Of a DNA stretch of 64,000 bases, positions 56,918 through 64,000 are shown piece after piece. Both the position numbers and the translations under genes were made by a program. A model generated the notes under the pieces. The model worked only from the letters and a program-made list of their open reading frames with translations, had not been told where the DNA came from and made no database searches. Each line of letters begins with the position of its first letter. Position 1 is the stretch's first letter. Location of the stretch: positions 1,798,001-1,862,000 of the forward strand of contig CANLQO010000001.1 in assembly GCA_947493335.1 (NCBI GenBank), given 5' to 3'. Source of the DNA: an uncultured Paracoccaceae bacterium (lineage in GTDB: Bacteria > Pseudomonadota > Alphaproteobacteria > Rhodobacterales > Rhodobacteraceae).

Positions 56918-57340
56918 ATGATCGACGTTTACGAATATCGCCAATCGGGACGCAGCCAACTGGTCTGGCTGTCTGCGGCTGTGGTGGCCTTTCTGCTGGC
57001 ATTTGGGCTTGTCAATGACGCGCCCAACATCATCATGGTTGTCTGCGTGTTGGCAGCGGTCGTGCTGGGCTGGATGTTGATCCTGTCGCCGGCCCGCGGA
57101 ATCCGCGTTGATCACACGCACCTGACCCTGAATGCCTGGCGCAAACCGCGCGAGATCGCGTTGAGCGACATCGACTTTCTGCGGGCGGTACATTGGACCC
57201 ACGATTCGGCTGTGACAGTCGTGTACAAAGACGGGACCGAGGAAAGCACCCACCCGCGTGACCTGCCCGATCTGGACACGCTGGCCCGTGTGATGGCGGA
57301 ACGCGGCGTGAAACTGAAAGATCCCGGCTTTATGGTTTGA
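56918..57340 (+). CDS. Small membrane protein with PH-like C-terminal part
   Basis: A 140-aa protein. Two hydrophobic segments (LVWLSAAVVAFLLAFGLV and IIMVVCVLAAVVLGWMLIL) precede a beta-rich tail (GIRVDHTHLTLNAWRKPREI, SAVTVVYKDGTEESTHPRDL). The layout resembles YcxB/bPH-type membrane proteins. Function unknown. Its end overlaps the convergent ABC permease gene by 11 bases. Confidence 0.65.
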   Translation: MIDVYEYRQSGRSQLVWLSAAVVAFLLAFGLVNDAPNIIMVVCVLAAVVLGWMLILSPARGIRVDHTHLTLNAWRKPREIALSDIDFLRAVHWTHDSAVTVVYKDGTEESTHPRDLPDLDTLARVMAERGVKLKDPGFMV

Positions 57341-58133
57341 GGCGAAAGCCCTGCGCAAGCCAGCGCCAGACGATCACCAGAACCAACGCCGTTGCCCCGG
57401 CCACAACCACAAGCCCGATCCAAGGGCTGCTGTCGCTGACGCCAATGGTGCCGAAGCGCACGCCGTCGATAATGTAGAAGAACGGGTTGGCGTGGGACAT
57501 CGTTTGCATTGGGCCGGGCAAAGCCTCGATCGAGTAAAAGGTGCCAGAGAGGAACGCCAAAGGCGTGATCAGGAAATTCTGGATGGCGGAAAGCTGGTCG
57601 AATTTATTGGCAAAAATGCCGCCGATCATGCCTAGACCGCCCATGAACATTGATCCAAGGGTCACGAAAACCACAAACCAAAGCGGATGGGTCAGCCCCA
57701 CGCCCAGAAAGAGCCATGAGCCAAGCGCGATCACAATCGCCACCAGCCAACCGCGCGCCAAAGCGCCAGCGATATAGCCCACCAGCAATTCAAGTGCCGA
57801 CAAAGGCGGCATCAAAGTATCAACGATATTGCCACCCACCTTCGCCGAAGCGAGCGAGGATGAGGTATTGGCAAAGGCGTTCTGGATCACCGTCATCGTC
57901 AGGATGCCGGGGGCCAGAAAAACCATGAAGGGGACGCCCATCACGTCCCCCCTGCCCGGGCCAATCGCGATGGTAAAGATCATCAGCAAAAGGCCCGCGT
58001 TGATCAGTGGCGCCATCACCGTTTGCGACCAGACATTCATAAAGCGGCGCACCTCGCGCTGCGCCAAGGTCACGGTGCCGACCCAGTTGACCGCGCCAAA
58101 GCGCCGCACACCCATATTGATCTGTTCTGCCAT
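57330..58133 (-). CDS. ABC-2-type transporter permease
   Basis: A 267-aa permease with six hydrophobic segments. EVRRFMNVWSQTVMAPLINAGLLLMIFTIAI (read in parts), FLAPGILTMTVIQNAFAN and the C-terminal FLSGTFYSIEALPGPMQTMSHANPFFYIIDGVR (read in parts) match the ABC-2 family that exports drugs or polysaccharides. The ATPase partner is not adjacent, so it is encoded elsewhere or this is a single-gene survivor. It is divergent from gcrA. Confidence 0.88.
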   Translation of the reverse strand: MAEQINMGVRRFGAVNWVGTVTLAQREVRRFMNVWSQTVMAPLINAGLLLMIFTIAIGPGRGDVMGVPFMVFLAPGILTMTVIQNAFANTSSSLASAKVGGNIVDTLMPPLSALELLVGYIAGALARGWLVAIVIALGSWLFLGVGLTHPLWFVVFVTLGSMFMGGLGMIGGIFANKFDQLSAIQNFLITPLAFLSGTFYSIEALPGPMQTMSHANPFFYIIDGVRFGTIGVSDSSPWIGLVVVAGATALVLVIVWRWLAQGFRLKP

Positions 58134-58261
58134 CGCCTCAGCCTGCTTGTTTTGCCCGACACGGCCTTGTAACCGCTGTCCCCATGCTTAGAATAGGGGA
58201 TCGTGTGAATAGACAAGGCCCGATGCGACGCATCCCGCCCAACGAACCGTAAGGAACATAT

Positions 58262-58864
58262 ATGTCCTGGACTGACGAGCGCGTCGAGACGCTCAAAAAG
58301 ATGTGGGGCGAGGGCCAATCGGCCAGCCAGATCGCCAAGGAACTGGGCGGCGTGACCCGCAATGCCGTGATCGGCAAGGTGCACCGACTGGGCCTGTCGA
58401 ACCGGGCGGGATCAGGTGCCTCTGCGCCTGCCAAACCGGCAGCGGCGAAAGAAAAGGCGCCATCGAAACCGGCCGCGCCCAAGGCCCCCCCAAAGGCCAA
58501 GGCAGCCCCGGCCAAAGAGGCCAAGAAGGACGAAGAGCCCGAACAGGAGCTTGATGAGAACGGCATCCCGATCTCTGCTGCCCGCCGCGCGATCATTCCC
58601 GCAGGTCAGCCGCTGCCACCGCAGCCTTCTGCCAATGAAATCAGCCCAGAGGCGCTGGCCAAGGTCAATGAGGTCGAAAAGTCCGCCAAGCGCATCAGCT
58701 TGATGGAATTGACCGAGAAGACCTGTAAGTGGCCCGTCGGCGACCCGGCGACGGATGATTTCTGGTTCTGTGGGTTGCCGGTGCAGCAGGGCAAACCCTA
58801 TTGCGAGGCGCATGTGGGCGTGGCGTTCCAGCCGATGTCTTCGCGCCGCGACCGGCGGCGGTAA
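58262..58864 (+). CDS. gcrA: GcrA cell-cycle regulator
   Basis: GcrA binds sigma70 RNA polymerase and methylated GANTC sites to activate cell-cycle promoters in alphaproteobacteria. The 200-aa protein begins with the DNA-binding HTH (SWTDERVETLKKMWGEGQSA, TRNAVIGKVHRLGLSNR). A Lys/Ala/Pro-rich linker of about 60 residues follows, then the sigma-interacting end (LMELTEKTCKWPVGDP, FWFCGLPVQQGKPYCEAH). The length is normal. A strong terminator follows. Confidence 0.96.
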   Translation: MSWTDERVETLKKMWGEGQSASQIAKELGGVTRNAVIGKVHRLGLSNRAGSGASAPAKPAAAKEKAPSKPAAPKAPPKAKAAPAKEAKKDEEPEQELDENGIPISAARRAIIPAGQPLPPQPSANEISPEALAKVNEVEKSAKRISLMELTEKTCKWPVGDPATDDFWFCGLPVQQGKPYCEAHVGVAFQPMSSRRDRRR

Positions 58865-58889
58865 AACCTGCTGACATGATAAGCAAATC

Positions 58890-58912
58890 GCCCCGCTTCT
58901 GCGGGGCTTTTT
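58890..58912 (+). terminator. Rho-independent terminator of gcrA
   Basis: GCCCCGC-TTCT-GCGGGGC is a perfect 7-bp hairpin followed by five T residues. Confidence 0.92.
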
Positions 58913-58947
58913 GTTGTCGGGTTGCGTGTTGCGGGCGATACGGCCGT

Positions 58948-59781
58948 TCAGGCCGCACGCAGCCCAAGAAGCGCCCGCGCGTCTGACGGCGTGGCGACGG
59001 GGCGGTCATGGCGGTTGCATAGCTCGACCGTGCGGCGGACCAGTGCCGCGTTTGACGGGGCGAGCGTTTCGCGATCAAGGCGCACGTTATCTTCGAGCCC
59101 TGTGCGCGCGTGCCCGCCAGCCGCAATGGCCCATTCGTTGAGGGTGATCTGATAGCGCCCGACACCTGCGGCGCACCAAGGCGCGTCCTCTCCGAACAGC
59201 CGATGCACGGTTTTGACATAGAAATCAAAGACATCCCGATCAACTGGCATGGCGTTCTTGACCCCCATGACGAATTGCACATAGGGCGTGCCTGCCAGTT
59301 CCCCCCGCTTTGCCATTTCGCTGGCCATCAGGATATGGGACAGATCAAAGGCCTCAATCTCGGGCTTGACGTCATGGGTCAGCATCTCAGCCGCCAGCCA
59401 TGCCACCAGATCAGGTGGATTTTCATAGACGCGCGTCGGGAAGTTGTTGGACCCCACGGCCAGTGAAGCCATGTCAGGCCGCAGCGGCAGCATCCCGCCC
59501 CGTTCGGCCCCCGCACCGGATCGCCCGCCGGTTGAAAACTGGATGATCATGCCGGGGCAATGCCGTTCCACGCCTTCCTTGAGGGCTGCGAATTTGTCGG
59601 GGTCGCTGGACGGTGTCTCGTCCGCATCGCGCACATGGGCGTGCAGGATGCTGGCCCCGGCCTCGAACGCCGCGTGTGTCGATTCGATCTGCTCTGCGAC
59701 TGAAATGGGCACCGCAGGATTATCCGCCTTGCGCGGGACGGAACCGGTGATGGCAACACAGATGATGCAGGGCTTGGTCAT
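58948..59781 (-). CDS. BKACE (DUF849, 3-keto-5-aminohexanoate cleavage-like) enzyme
   Basis: A 277-aa TIM-barrel enzyme of the beta-keto acid cleavage family. The zinc ligands are visible in ILHAHVRDADETPSSD (HxH) and the C-terminal EWAIAAGGHARTGLEDNVRL region. IIQFSTGGRSG is the substrate loop. The prototype cleaves 3-keto-5-aminohexanoate with acetyl-CoA in lysine fermentation, but most homologues use other beta-keto acids. No linked pathway genes help here. MTKPCIICV at 59781 is the normal start. Confidence 0.9.
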   Translation of the reverse strand: MTKPCIICVAITGSVPRKADNPAVPISVAEQIESTHAAFEAGASILHAHVRDADETPSSDPDKFAALKEGVERHCPGMIIQFSTGGRSGAGAERGGMLPLRPDMASLAVGSNNFPTRVYENPPDLVAWLAAEMLTHDVKPEIEAFDLSHILMASEMAKRGELAGTPYVQFVMGVKNAMPVDRDVFDFYVKTVHRLFGEDAPWCAAGVGRYQITLNEWAIAAGGHARTGLEDNVRLDRETLAPSNAALVRRTVELCNRHDRPVATPSDARALLGLRAA

Positions 59782-59991
59782 GGTCGTGGTCCTGTCCGTT
59801 GACAAAGTGGGCCGCCTGCACGTGCCAATCGTCCAAAGTGGCACGCGGTCGGATGAGGTTGCCCTGACGCCGCATTCTGCACGCCGTGATCGGAAAATCT
59901 ATTTCTAACGTTGGGATGGGCGCAAAATTCAGCCGCACCACATTGATGCGACCCCATTTCCTCTGGTCGCGCCGCGCGCTATAGCCGCCCT

Positions 59992-61392
59992 ATGACCCAG
60001 AACCCCCCTTCCCTGCGCCCCGACCTTGCGCCTGCCGCCCGCATCACTGACGCCCCCCGCCCCGGCCAGCCGACGATCGGCATGGTCAGCCTTGGTTGCC
60101 CCAAGGCGTTGGTGGACAGCGAACGCATCCTGACCCGCCTGCGGGCCGAAGGATATGCGATCAGCCCCGACTATGCCGGGGCCGAAGCCGTCATCGTGAA
60201 CACTTGCGGGTTTCTGGATAGCGCCAAGGCCGAAAGCCTTGATGCCATTGGCGAGGCGTTGGTGGAAAACGGCAAGGTCATCGTTACGGGATGTCTGGGG
60301 GCAGAGCCGGACTATATCCGCGAACATCACCCGCAAATTCTGGCTGTGACGGGCCCGCACCAATACGAACAAGTGCTGGACGCCGTGCATGGCGCGGTGC
60401 CCCCCAGCCCCGACCCCTTTGTCGATCTGCTGCCCGCACGAGGTGTCAGCCTGACGCCCCGGCATTACAGCTATTTGAAAATCTCCGAGGGCTGCAACCA
60501 CAAGTGCAAGTTCTGCATCATCCCTGATATGCGCGGCAAGCTGGCCTCGCGCCCGGCCCATGCTGTCCTGCGCGAGGCGGAAAAACTGGTGGATGCTGGC
60601 GTCAAGGAGCTTTTGGTCATCAGCCAGGACACCAGCGCCTATGGGCTGGACCGCAAGTATGACATGAACCCCTGGAAAGACGGCGAGGTGCGCAGCCACA
60701 TCACCGATCTGGCCCGCGAATTGGGCACGCTGGGGGCCTGGGTGCGGCTGCACTACGTCTACCCCTACCCGCATGTGCGCGACCTGATCCCGCTGATGGC
60801 CGACCCCGCGTCGGGTGTGCTGCCCTATCTTGATATTCCGTTCCAGCACGCCCACCCTGATGTGCTGCGCCGCATGGCCCGGCCTGCTGCGGCCGCGCGC
60901 ACGCTGGATGAAATCGCCGCGTGGCGCGCCACCTGCCCCGACCTGACGCTGCGTTCGACCTTTATCGTGGGATACCCCGGTGAGACGGAGGCAGAGTTCC
61001 AGCACCTGCTGGACTGGCTGGACGAGGCGCAACTGGACCGCGTGGGCTGCTTTCAATACGAAAACGTCGAGGGCGCGCGTTCAAACGCCCTGCCCGACCA
61101 TGTGCCCGATGACGTCAAACAAGACCGCTGGGACCGGTTCATGGCGAAATCGCAGGCGATTTCAGAGGCCAAGCTCGCCGCCAAGGTCGGGTCGGTGGTC
61201 GAGGTCATCGTCGACGACATCGACGAAGACGGCATTGCCACCTGCCGCACTTGGGCCGATGCCCCGGAAATTGACGGGAACCTGTTCATTGATGAGGGGG
61301 CCGAGGGGCTGTCCGTTGGTGATGTGGTGAAAGTGGAAGTTGAGGAAGCGGGAGAATATGATTTGTGGGGCGCGCTGGCCGCCCCGCGATGA
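59992..61392 (+). CDS. rimO: Ribosomal protein S12 methylthiotransferase RimO
   Basis: A 466-aa radical-SAM enzyme that adds a methylthio group to Asp of ribosomal protein S12. The N-terminal MTTase domain has cysteines in [24 protein letters not shown] and [12 protein letters not shown]. The radical-SAM cluster motif is [12 protein letters not shown]. The C-terminal TRAM domain covers [17 protein letters not shown] and [17 protein letters not shown] at the start separates RimO from MiaB. It is divergent from the BKACE gene. Confidence 0.97.
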   Translation: MTQNPPSLRPDLAPAARITDAPRPGQPTIGMVSLGCPKALVDSERILTRLRAEGYAISPDYAGAEAVIVNTCGFLDSAKAESLDAIGEALVENGKVIVTGCLGAEPDYIREHHPQILAVTGPHQYEQVLDAVHGAVPPSPDPFVDLLPARGVSLTPRHYSYLKISEGCNHKCKFCIIPDMRGKLASRPAHAVLREAEKLVDAGVKELLVISQDTSAYGLDRKYDMNPWKDGEVRSHITDLARELGTLGAWVRLHYVYPYPHVRDLIPLMADPASGVLPYLDIPFQHAHPDVLRRMARPAAAARTLDEIAAWRATCPDLTLRSTFIVGYPGETEAEFQHLLDWLDEAQLDRVGCFQYENVEGARSNALPDHVPDDVKQDRWDRFMAKSQAISEAKLAAKVGSVVEVIVDDIDEDGIATCRTWADAPEIDGNLFIDEGAEGLSVGDVVKVEVEEAGEYDLWGALAAPR

Positions 61393-61534
61393 TCTTTGGT
61401 GAATGTTGCCGGGCAATGGCACAGGAAGACGTCTGCCCGCAACAATTGTGGCGTCGCTTCGCCCATTGCGACCTTACCGCGTCGAGATGCCAGCGGGACT
61501 TGTATTAGTGACCAGCGCGATGTCGTGCAGCGGT

Positions 61535-63235
61535 TTAGCCATCTGCGTGGGGCGAGTCTGGCAAACCGGCATCGCGCAAATCGTTCAATACGCGCTGCAG
61601 ATCTGAATCGAGAACGTACTTTCCTTCGTAGTTGTGCAGCACGTCCTGAAGCGAATAATCAGGATCGAAATTGATCAGCTGCTCGACGGCGATGCGGGCT
61701 TCATTCCTGTCGCCCCGACACATCTGGATGATCGCCAGCACGCGATATGCCATCGGAGGTATCTCGGACATGGCGTTCATGGTCTCTAGCGCATCGTCGC
61801 AATTTCGGGTGTGCCATTGCACCCAGGCGAGGTTCCATTTGATCCAATCCTGATGAAGCGGGTCCAGACGGACGACGCGCAGCATCAATTCCTCGGCCTC
61901 CGCCGCCCGACCGCCATAGGTCAAGGCTTCGGCCAGCGCGGCCATCGCGCTTGTATCATTGGGGTTCAATTCGAGCGCTTTTCGAAAGCGCGCAACTGAT
62001 TTTTCAAGCTCGCCTTCCTGAATGTGCATGTAGGCCATTGCCGTGTGCGCATCATAATATTCTGGCGCGACCTGCACGGCTTTGCTCGCGTAGTTCCGTG
62101 CCGCATCCAACTCGACGATCGGGTCTTCGTCGGTCCATCCCCAGCGATATCGGTTGATATGAACAAATGTCAGACCGACATATCCGTAGGGCTGTGTGGG
62201 ATCAGCCTCGACCGCCGCAAGATTGGCCAGACGGGCCTTTTCATTGCCTTCGGGCGTGAAGGAAAAGAGGTGTTGGCGGGCCTTCCAATTCAAAAGCAGC
62301 GCCGTCAACTTCGCTTCGTCCGACTTGATCGCCTTTTGACCTTCGAGACTTATGACACGTTGGGCGACGGTCGCGACGGTCCGTTGTACGATCTCATCCT
62401 GCATCGCAAAAACGTCGCCAATGTCGCTGTTGTAGACGTGTGACCAAAGGCTTTGACCGGCGACTGCATCAATCAGTTGAACCGTCACGCGTAACTGGTC
62501 ACCGCTCTTTTGTTGACTGCCTTCCAGCAAGTATCGCACGCCAAGCGCGCGTGAAATCTTGCTGACTTCTGTGGTGCTGTCCCGAAAACTGAAGCTTGAG
62601 TTTCGCGCAATGACGAAAAGTTCGGAATACCGGGACAAATCAACGATGATCCCCTCGGCGATCGCGTCGCTGAGGTAATTTGCGTCTGGACCGACGCTGA
62701 GGTCTTCAAATGCAAGGACCGCAATCGACGGCTCTGAGGGCAATGGCAGTTCTTCCGATGCTGCGTATCGGTCCCGTCCCAGCCCCCAGATTGCGCCAAG
62801 CGCCAGGACAACGACGGCCAAGAGGCCCAATGCAGCAAGCTTTGCACGACTGGGACGCGCGTCACCCCGGGCGGTGGTATCCGCTTCATTTGACGGCAAA
62901 GAGGTCGGGACCAATCGGTAACCCTTTTTGGGAAGCGTTTGGACAATCCTGTGGTCGGCATCATTCAGGGCCCGGCGAATGTCCGCGATACACTGGGAAA
63001 GACTGTCGTCGGTCACAACCGCCTTGGCCCAGACATTTTCAAACAGATCGTCCTTTGAAATGGTCCTATTCGGCCGGTCCGCCAGATAGGTCAGGACTTC
63101 GGAACTCTGACGACGCAAATGCACCGGTTGCCCGGATCGGTCGCGCAACTCACCTGTCTCACCCGAAAACACAAAGTCGCCCAAGCGGACGTCGCCTAAA
63201 GAATTCAGATCTTTTTCAGAGTTTTCTCCGGACAT
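61535..63235 (-). CDS. Membrane-tethered winged-helix regulator with TolB-N-like and TPR domains
   Basis: A 566-aa CadC-like protein. The N-terminal OmpR/PhoB-type winged helix (LGDFVFSGETGELRDRSGQP, SKDDLFENVWAKAVVTDDSL, LPKKGYRLVP) lies in the cytosol. One span follows (LAALGLLAVVVLALGAIWGL). Outside, a FlgO/TolB-N-like region (SIAVLAFEDLSVGPDANYLSD, YLLEGSQQKSGDQLRVTVQL) is followed by several TPR units (DAHTAMAYMHIQEGELEKSV, AMAALAEALTYGGRAAEAEEL). Such regulators sense envelope conditions. It is divergent from the SRPBCC gene, its most likely target. Start MSGENS at 63235 preferred over ATG at 63250. Confidence 0.85.
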   Translation of the reverse strand: MSGENSEKDLNSLGDVRLGDFVFSGETGELRDRSGQPVHLRRQSSEVLTYLADRPNRTISKDDLFENVWAKAVVTDDSLSQCIADIRRALNDADHRIVQTLPKKGYRLVPTSLPSNEADTTARGDARPSRAKLAALGLLAVVVLALGAIWGLGRDRYAASEELPLPSEPSIAVLAFEDLSVGPDANYLSDAIAEGIIVDLSRYSELFVIARNSSFSFRDSTTEVSKISRALGVRYLLEGSQQKSGDQLRVTVQLIDAVAGQSLWSHVYNSDIGDVFAMQDEIVQRTVATVAQRVISLEGQKAIKSDEAKLTALLLNWKARQHLFSFTPEGNEKARLANLAAVEADPTQPYGYVGLTFVHINRYRWGWTDEDPIVELDAARNYASKAVQVAPEYYDAHTAMAYMHIQEGELEKSVARFRKALELNPNDTSAMAALAEALTYGGRAAEAEELMLRVVRLDPLHQDWIKWNLAWVQWHTRNCDDALETMNAMSEIPPMAYRVLAIIQMCRGDRNEARIAVEQLINFDPDYSLQDVLHNYEGKYVLDSDLQRVLNDLRDAGLPDSPHADG

Positions 63236-63329
63236 TTCGGCTACCCCCATGCGCCACTTAGCCTGCGAAGACTCACTTCCTGAGGCAAGAAGAAATCTCC
63301 TGCCTCTTCATTTTAAGAAAGGCGACACC

Positions 63330-63803
63330 ATGAGACAAAACCTCAAGATATCGGGCATTATTGCCGGTCTGTTCTGCGCAACATCAGCGTGGTCCGCGGA
63401 TTTTCAGGTGAAGAGGTCACTGGAAATCCCATCATCGACGCCGCATGTCTGGCACCTCATCGGGGATTTCTGCGACATTGATGATTGGCATCCCAATGTT
63501 TCATCCTGCGCCCTGAAGGTCATGGATGGCGCGCTGGTCCGCGTCCTGACGACAGCCACTGGGGACAACATGATCCAACGGCGGATCGCCCGAGAGGAAG
63601 GGTTGTCCTACACCTACCAGACGGTCGATTCCGCGTTGCCCATAGAAAATTTCACGGCAACCTTGTCGTTGCAGCCGGGGGAAAACCAGCTGATTGAGTG
63701 GATCGCAAATTTTTCCTCTGATGATCCAGACATGGAAGGTGTTGTGGTCGACGATATCGAGGCCGGTTTATCGGCAATTGAAGCCGCGCTTTCAGCGCGC
63801 TGA
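63330..63803 (+). CDS. Exported SRPBCC-family protein
   Basis: A 157-aa protein with a signal peptide (MRQNLKISGIIAGLFCATSAWSA). The mature part is a START/Bet v1-like fold of the polyketide-cyclase type 2 group: VKRSLEIPSSTPHVWHLIGD, FCDIDDWHP and the closing helix VVVDDIEAGLSAIEAALS. The fold binds hydrophobic ligands; an exported member could carry or sense a lipid. It is divergent from the membrane-tethered regulator, with about 95 bases between the starts. Confidence 0.82.
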   Translation: MRQNLKISGIIAGLFCATSAWSADFQVKRSLEIPSSTPHVWHLIGDFCDIDDWHPNVSSCALKVMDGALVRVLTTATGDNMIQRRIAREEGLSYTYQTVDSALPIENFTATLSLQPGENQLIEWIANFSSDDPDMEGVVVDDIEAGLSAIEAALSAR

Positions 63804-64000
63804 AACCGACCAGACAGTAGCGTTGTTGTCAGGCGAAACGTAGCCGCTGCGTTTCGCCTGACACCACATTCCAACGCGACAGGATGGCTGGCAACTGTGG
63901 TGTGTTTCTGCGGGTTGCGGGTGAGCATCATACCTTCTGGATGCGTTCAGTCGTGTCAGGCGTCCGCGATGCCACGCTGCGCAATACCAGATCGCGGCAC
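63804..64000. other. Window end with a perfect 13-bp hairpin; no gene recognised
   Basis: GTCAGGCGAAACG (63828-63840) and CGTTTCGCCTGAC (63850-63862) form a perfect 13-bp stem around a 9-base loop, 25 bases after the SRPBCC gene. No T-run follows on either strand. The remaining 138 bases show no convincing gene. Confidence 0.45.

Overview
The window looks like a chromosomal segment of an alphaproteobacterium of the order Rhodobacterales (Roseobacter-type). The reasons are high GC content, densely packed genes, a GcrA cell-cycle regulator (found only in alphaproteobacteria), ThyX in place of ThyA, a Lrp/HppD pair, an HrpB helicase, MeaB next to a sirtuin, aerobic cobalamin genes cobT/cobS, and many small families typical of this order. 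No replication origin, prophage, intact insertion sequence or CRISPR array was seen.

Layout. 1-4.7 kb: partial caspase-like protein, hisF-hisE, CoA-binding protein, YHS protein, zinc-ribbon protein, RlmB and tRNA-Tyr. 4.7-16.3 kb: glycosyltransferase-like protein, VOC protein, MetY, SIMPL protein, a 973-aa protein built like a fused GspL/PilM-PilP, HppD with a divergent Lrp regulator, a KefB/C-type antiporter and CobT. 16.3-26.6 kb: CobS, FG-GAP protein, ferredoxin, lipoprotein, hydrolase, ThrS, a complete bufferin operon (bufA-bufB-bufC-doxX), an ArsC-like protein, CspA and a DksA-like protein. 26.6-35 kb: a RAYT transposase remnant, an AT-rich DUF6161-like gene coupled to thyX, a TbpB-like lipoprotein with its Slam translocon, glyoxalase, two tandem DUF1194 proteins, MarR, XRE and SdhE. 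35-38.7 kb: aspartate aminotransferase, NAD kinase and GlyA.

38.7-42.6 kb is the most accessory-looking part. It holds a DUF3291 protein, a small membrane protein, an OXA-type class D beta-lactamase, a DJ-1/PfpI protein, a broken glxA fragment and about 0.4 kb of diverged tandem repeat with no gene. 42.6-53.6 kb: Popeye-like cyclic-nucleotide protein, DegP protease, LMW phosphatase, site-2 protease, sirtuin, MeaB, L28, HrpB, Nudix and an enolase-superfamily enzyme. 53.6-64 kb: argF/argD, EamA transporter, ABC-2 permease, GcrA, BKACE enzyme, RimO, a membrane-tethered winged-helix/TPR regulator and a divergent SRPBCC protein.

Four items stand out. The bufferin operon is predicted to make a thiooxazole copper-binding peptide and has a palindrome between precursor and modifying-enzyme genes. 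The Slam/TbpB-like pair is predicted to display a surface lipoprotein. The OXA-like enzyme carries every class D active-site motif. Several short intergenic elements recur: a GGTGGGC palindrome, a motif at gene 3' ends and a TGCACA/TACACA motif. They look like lineage-specific repeats.
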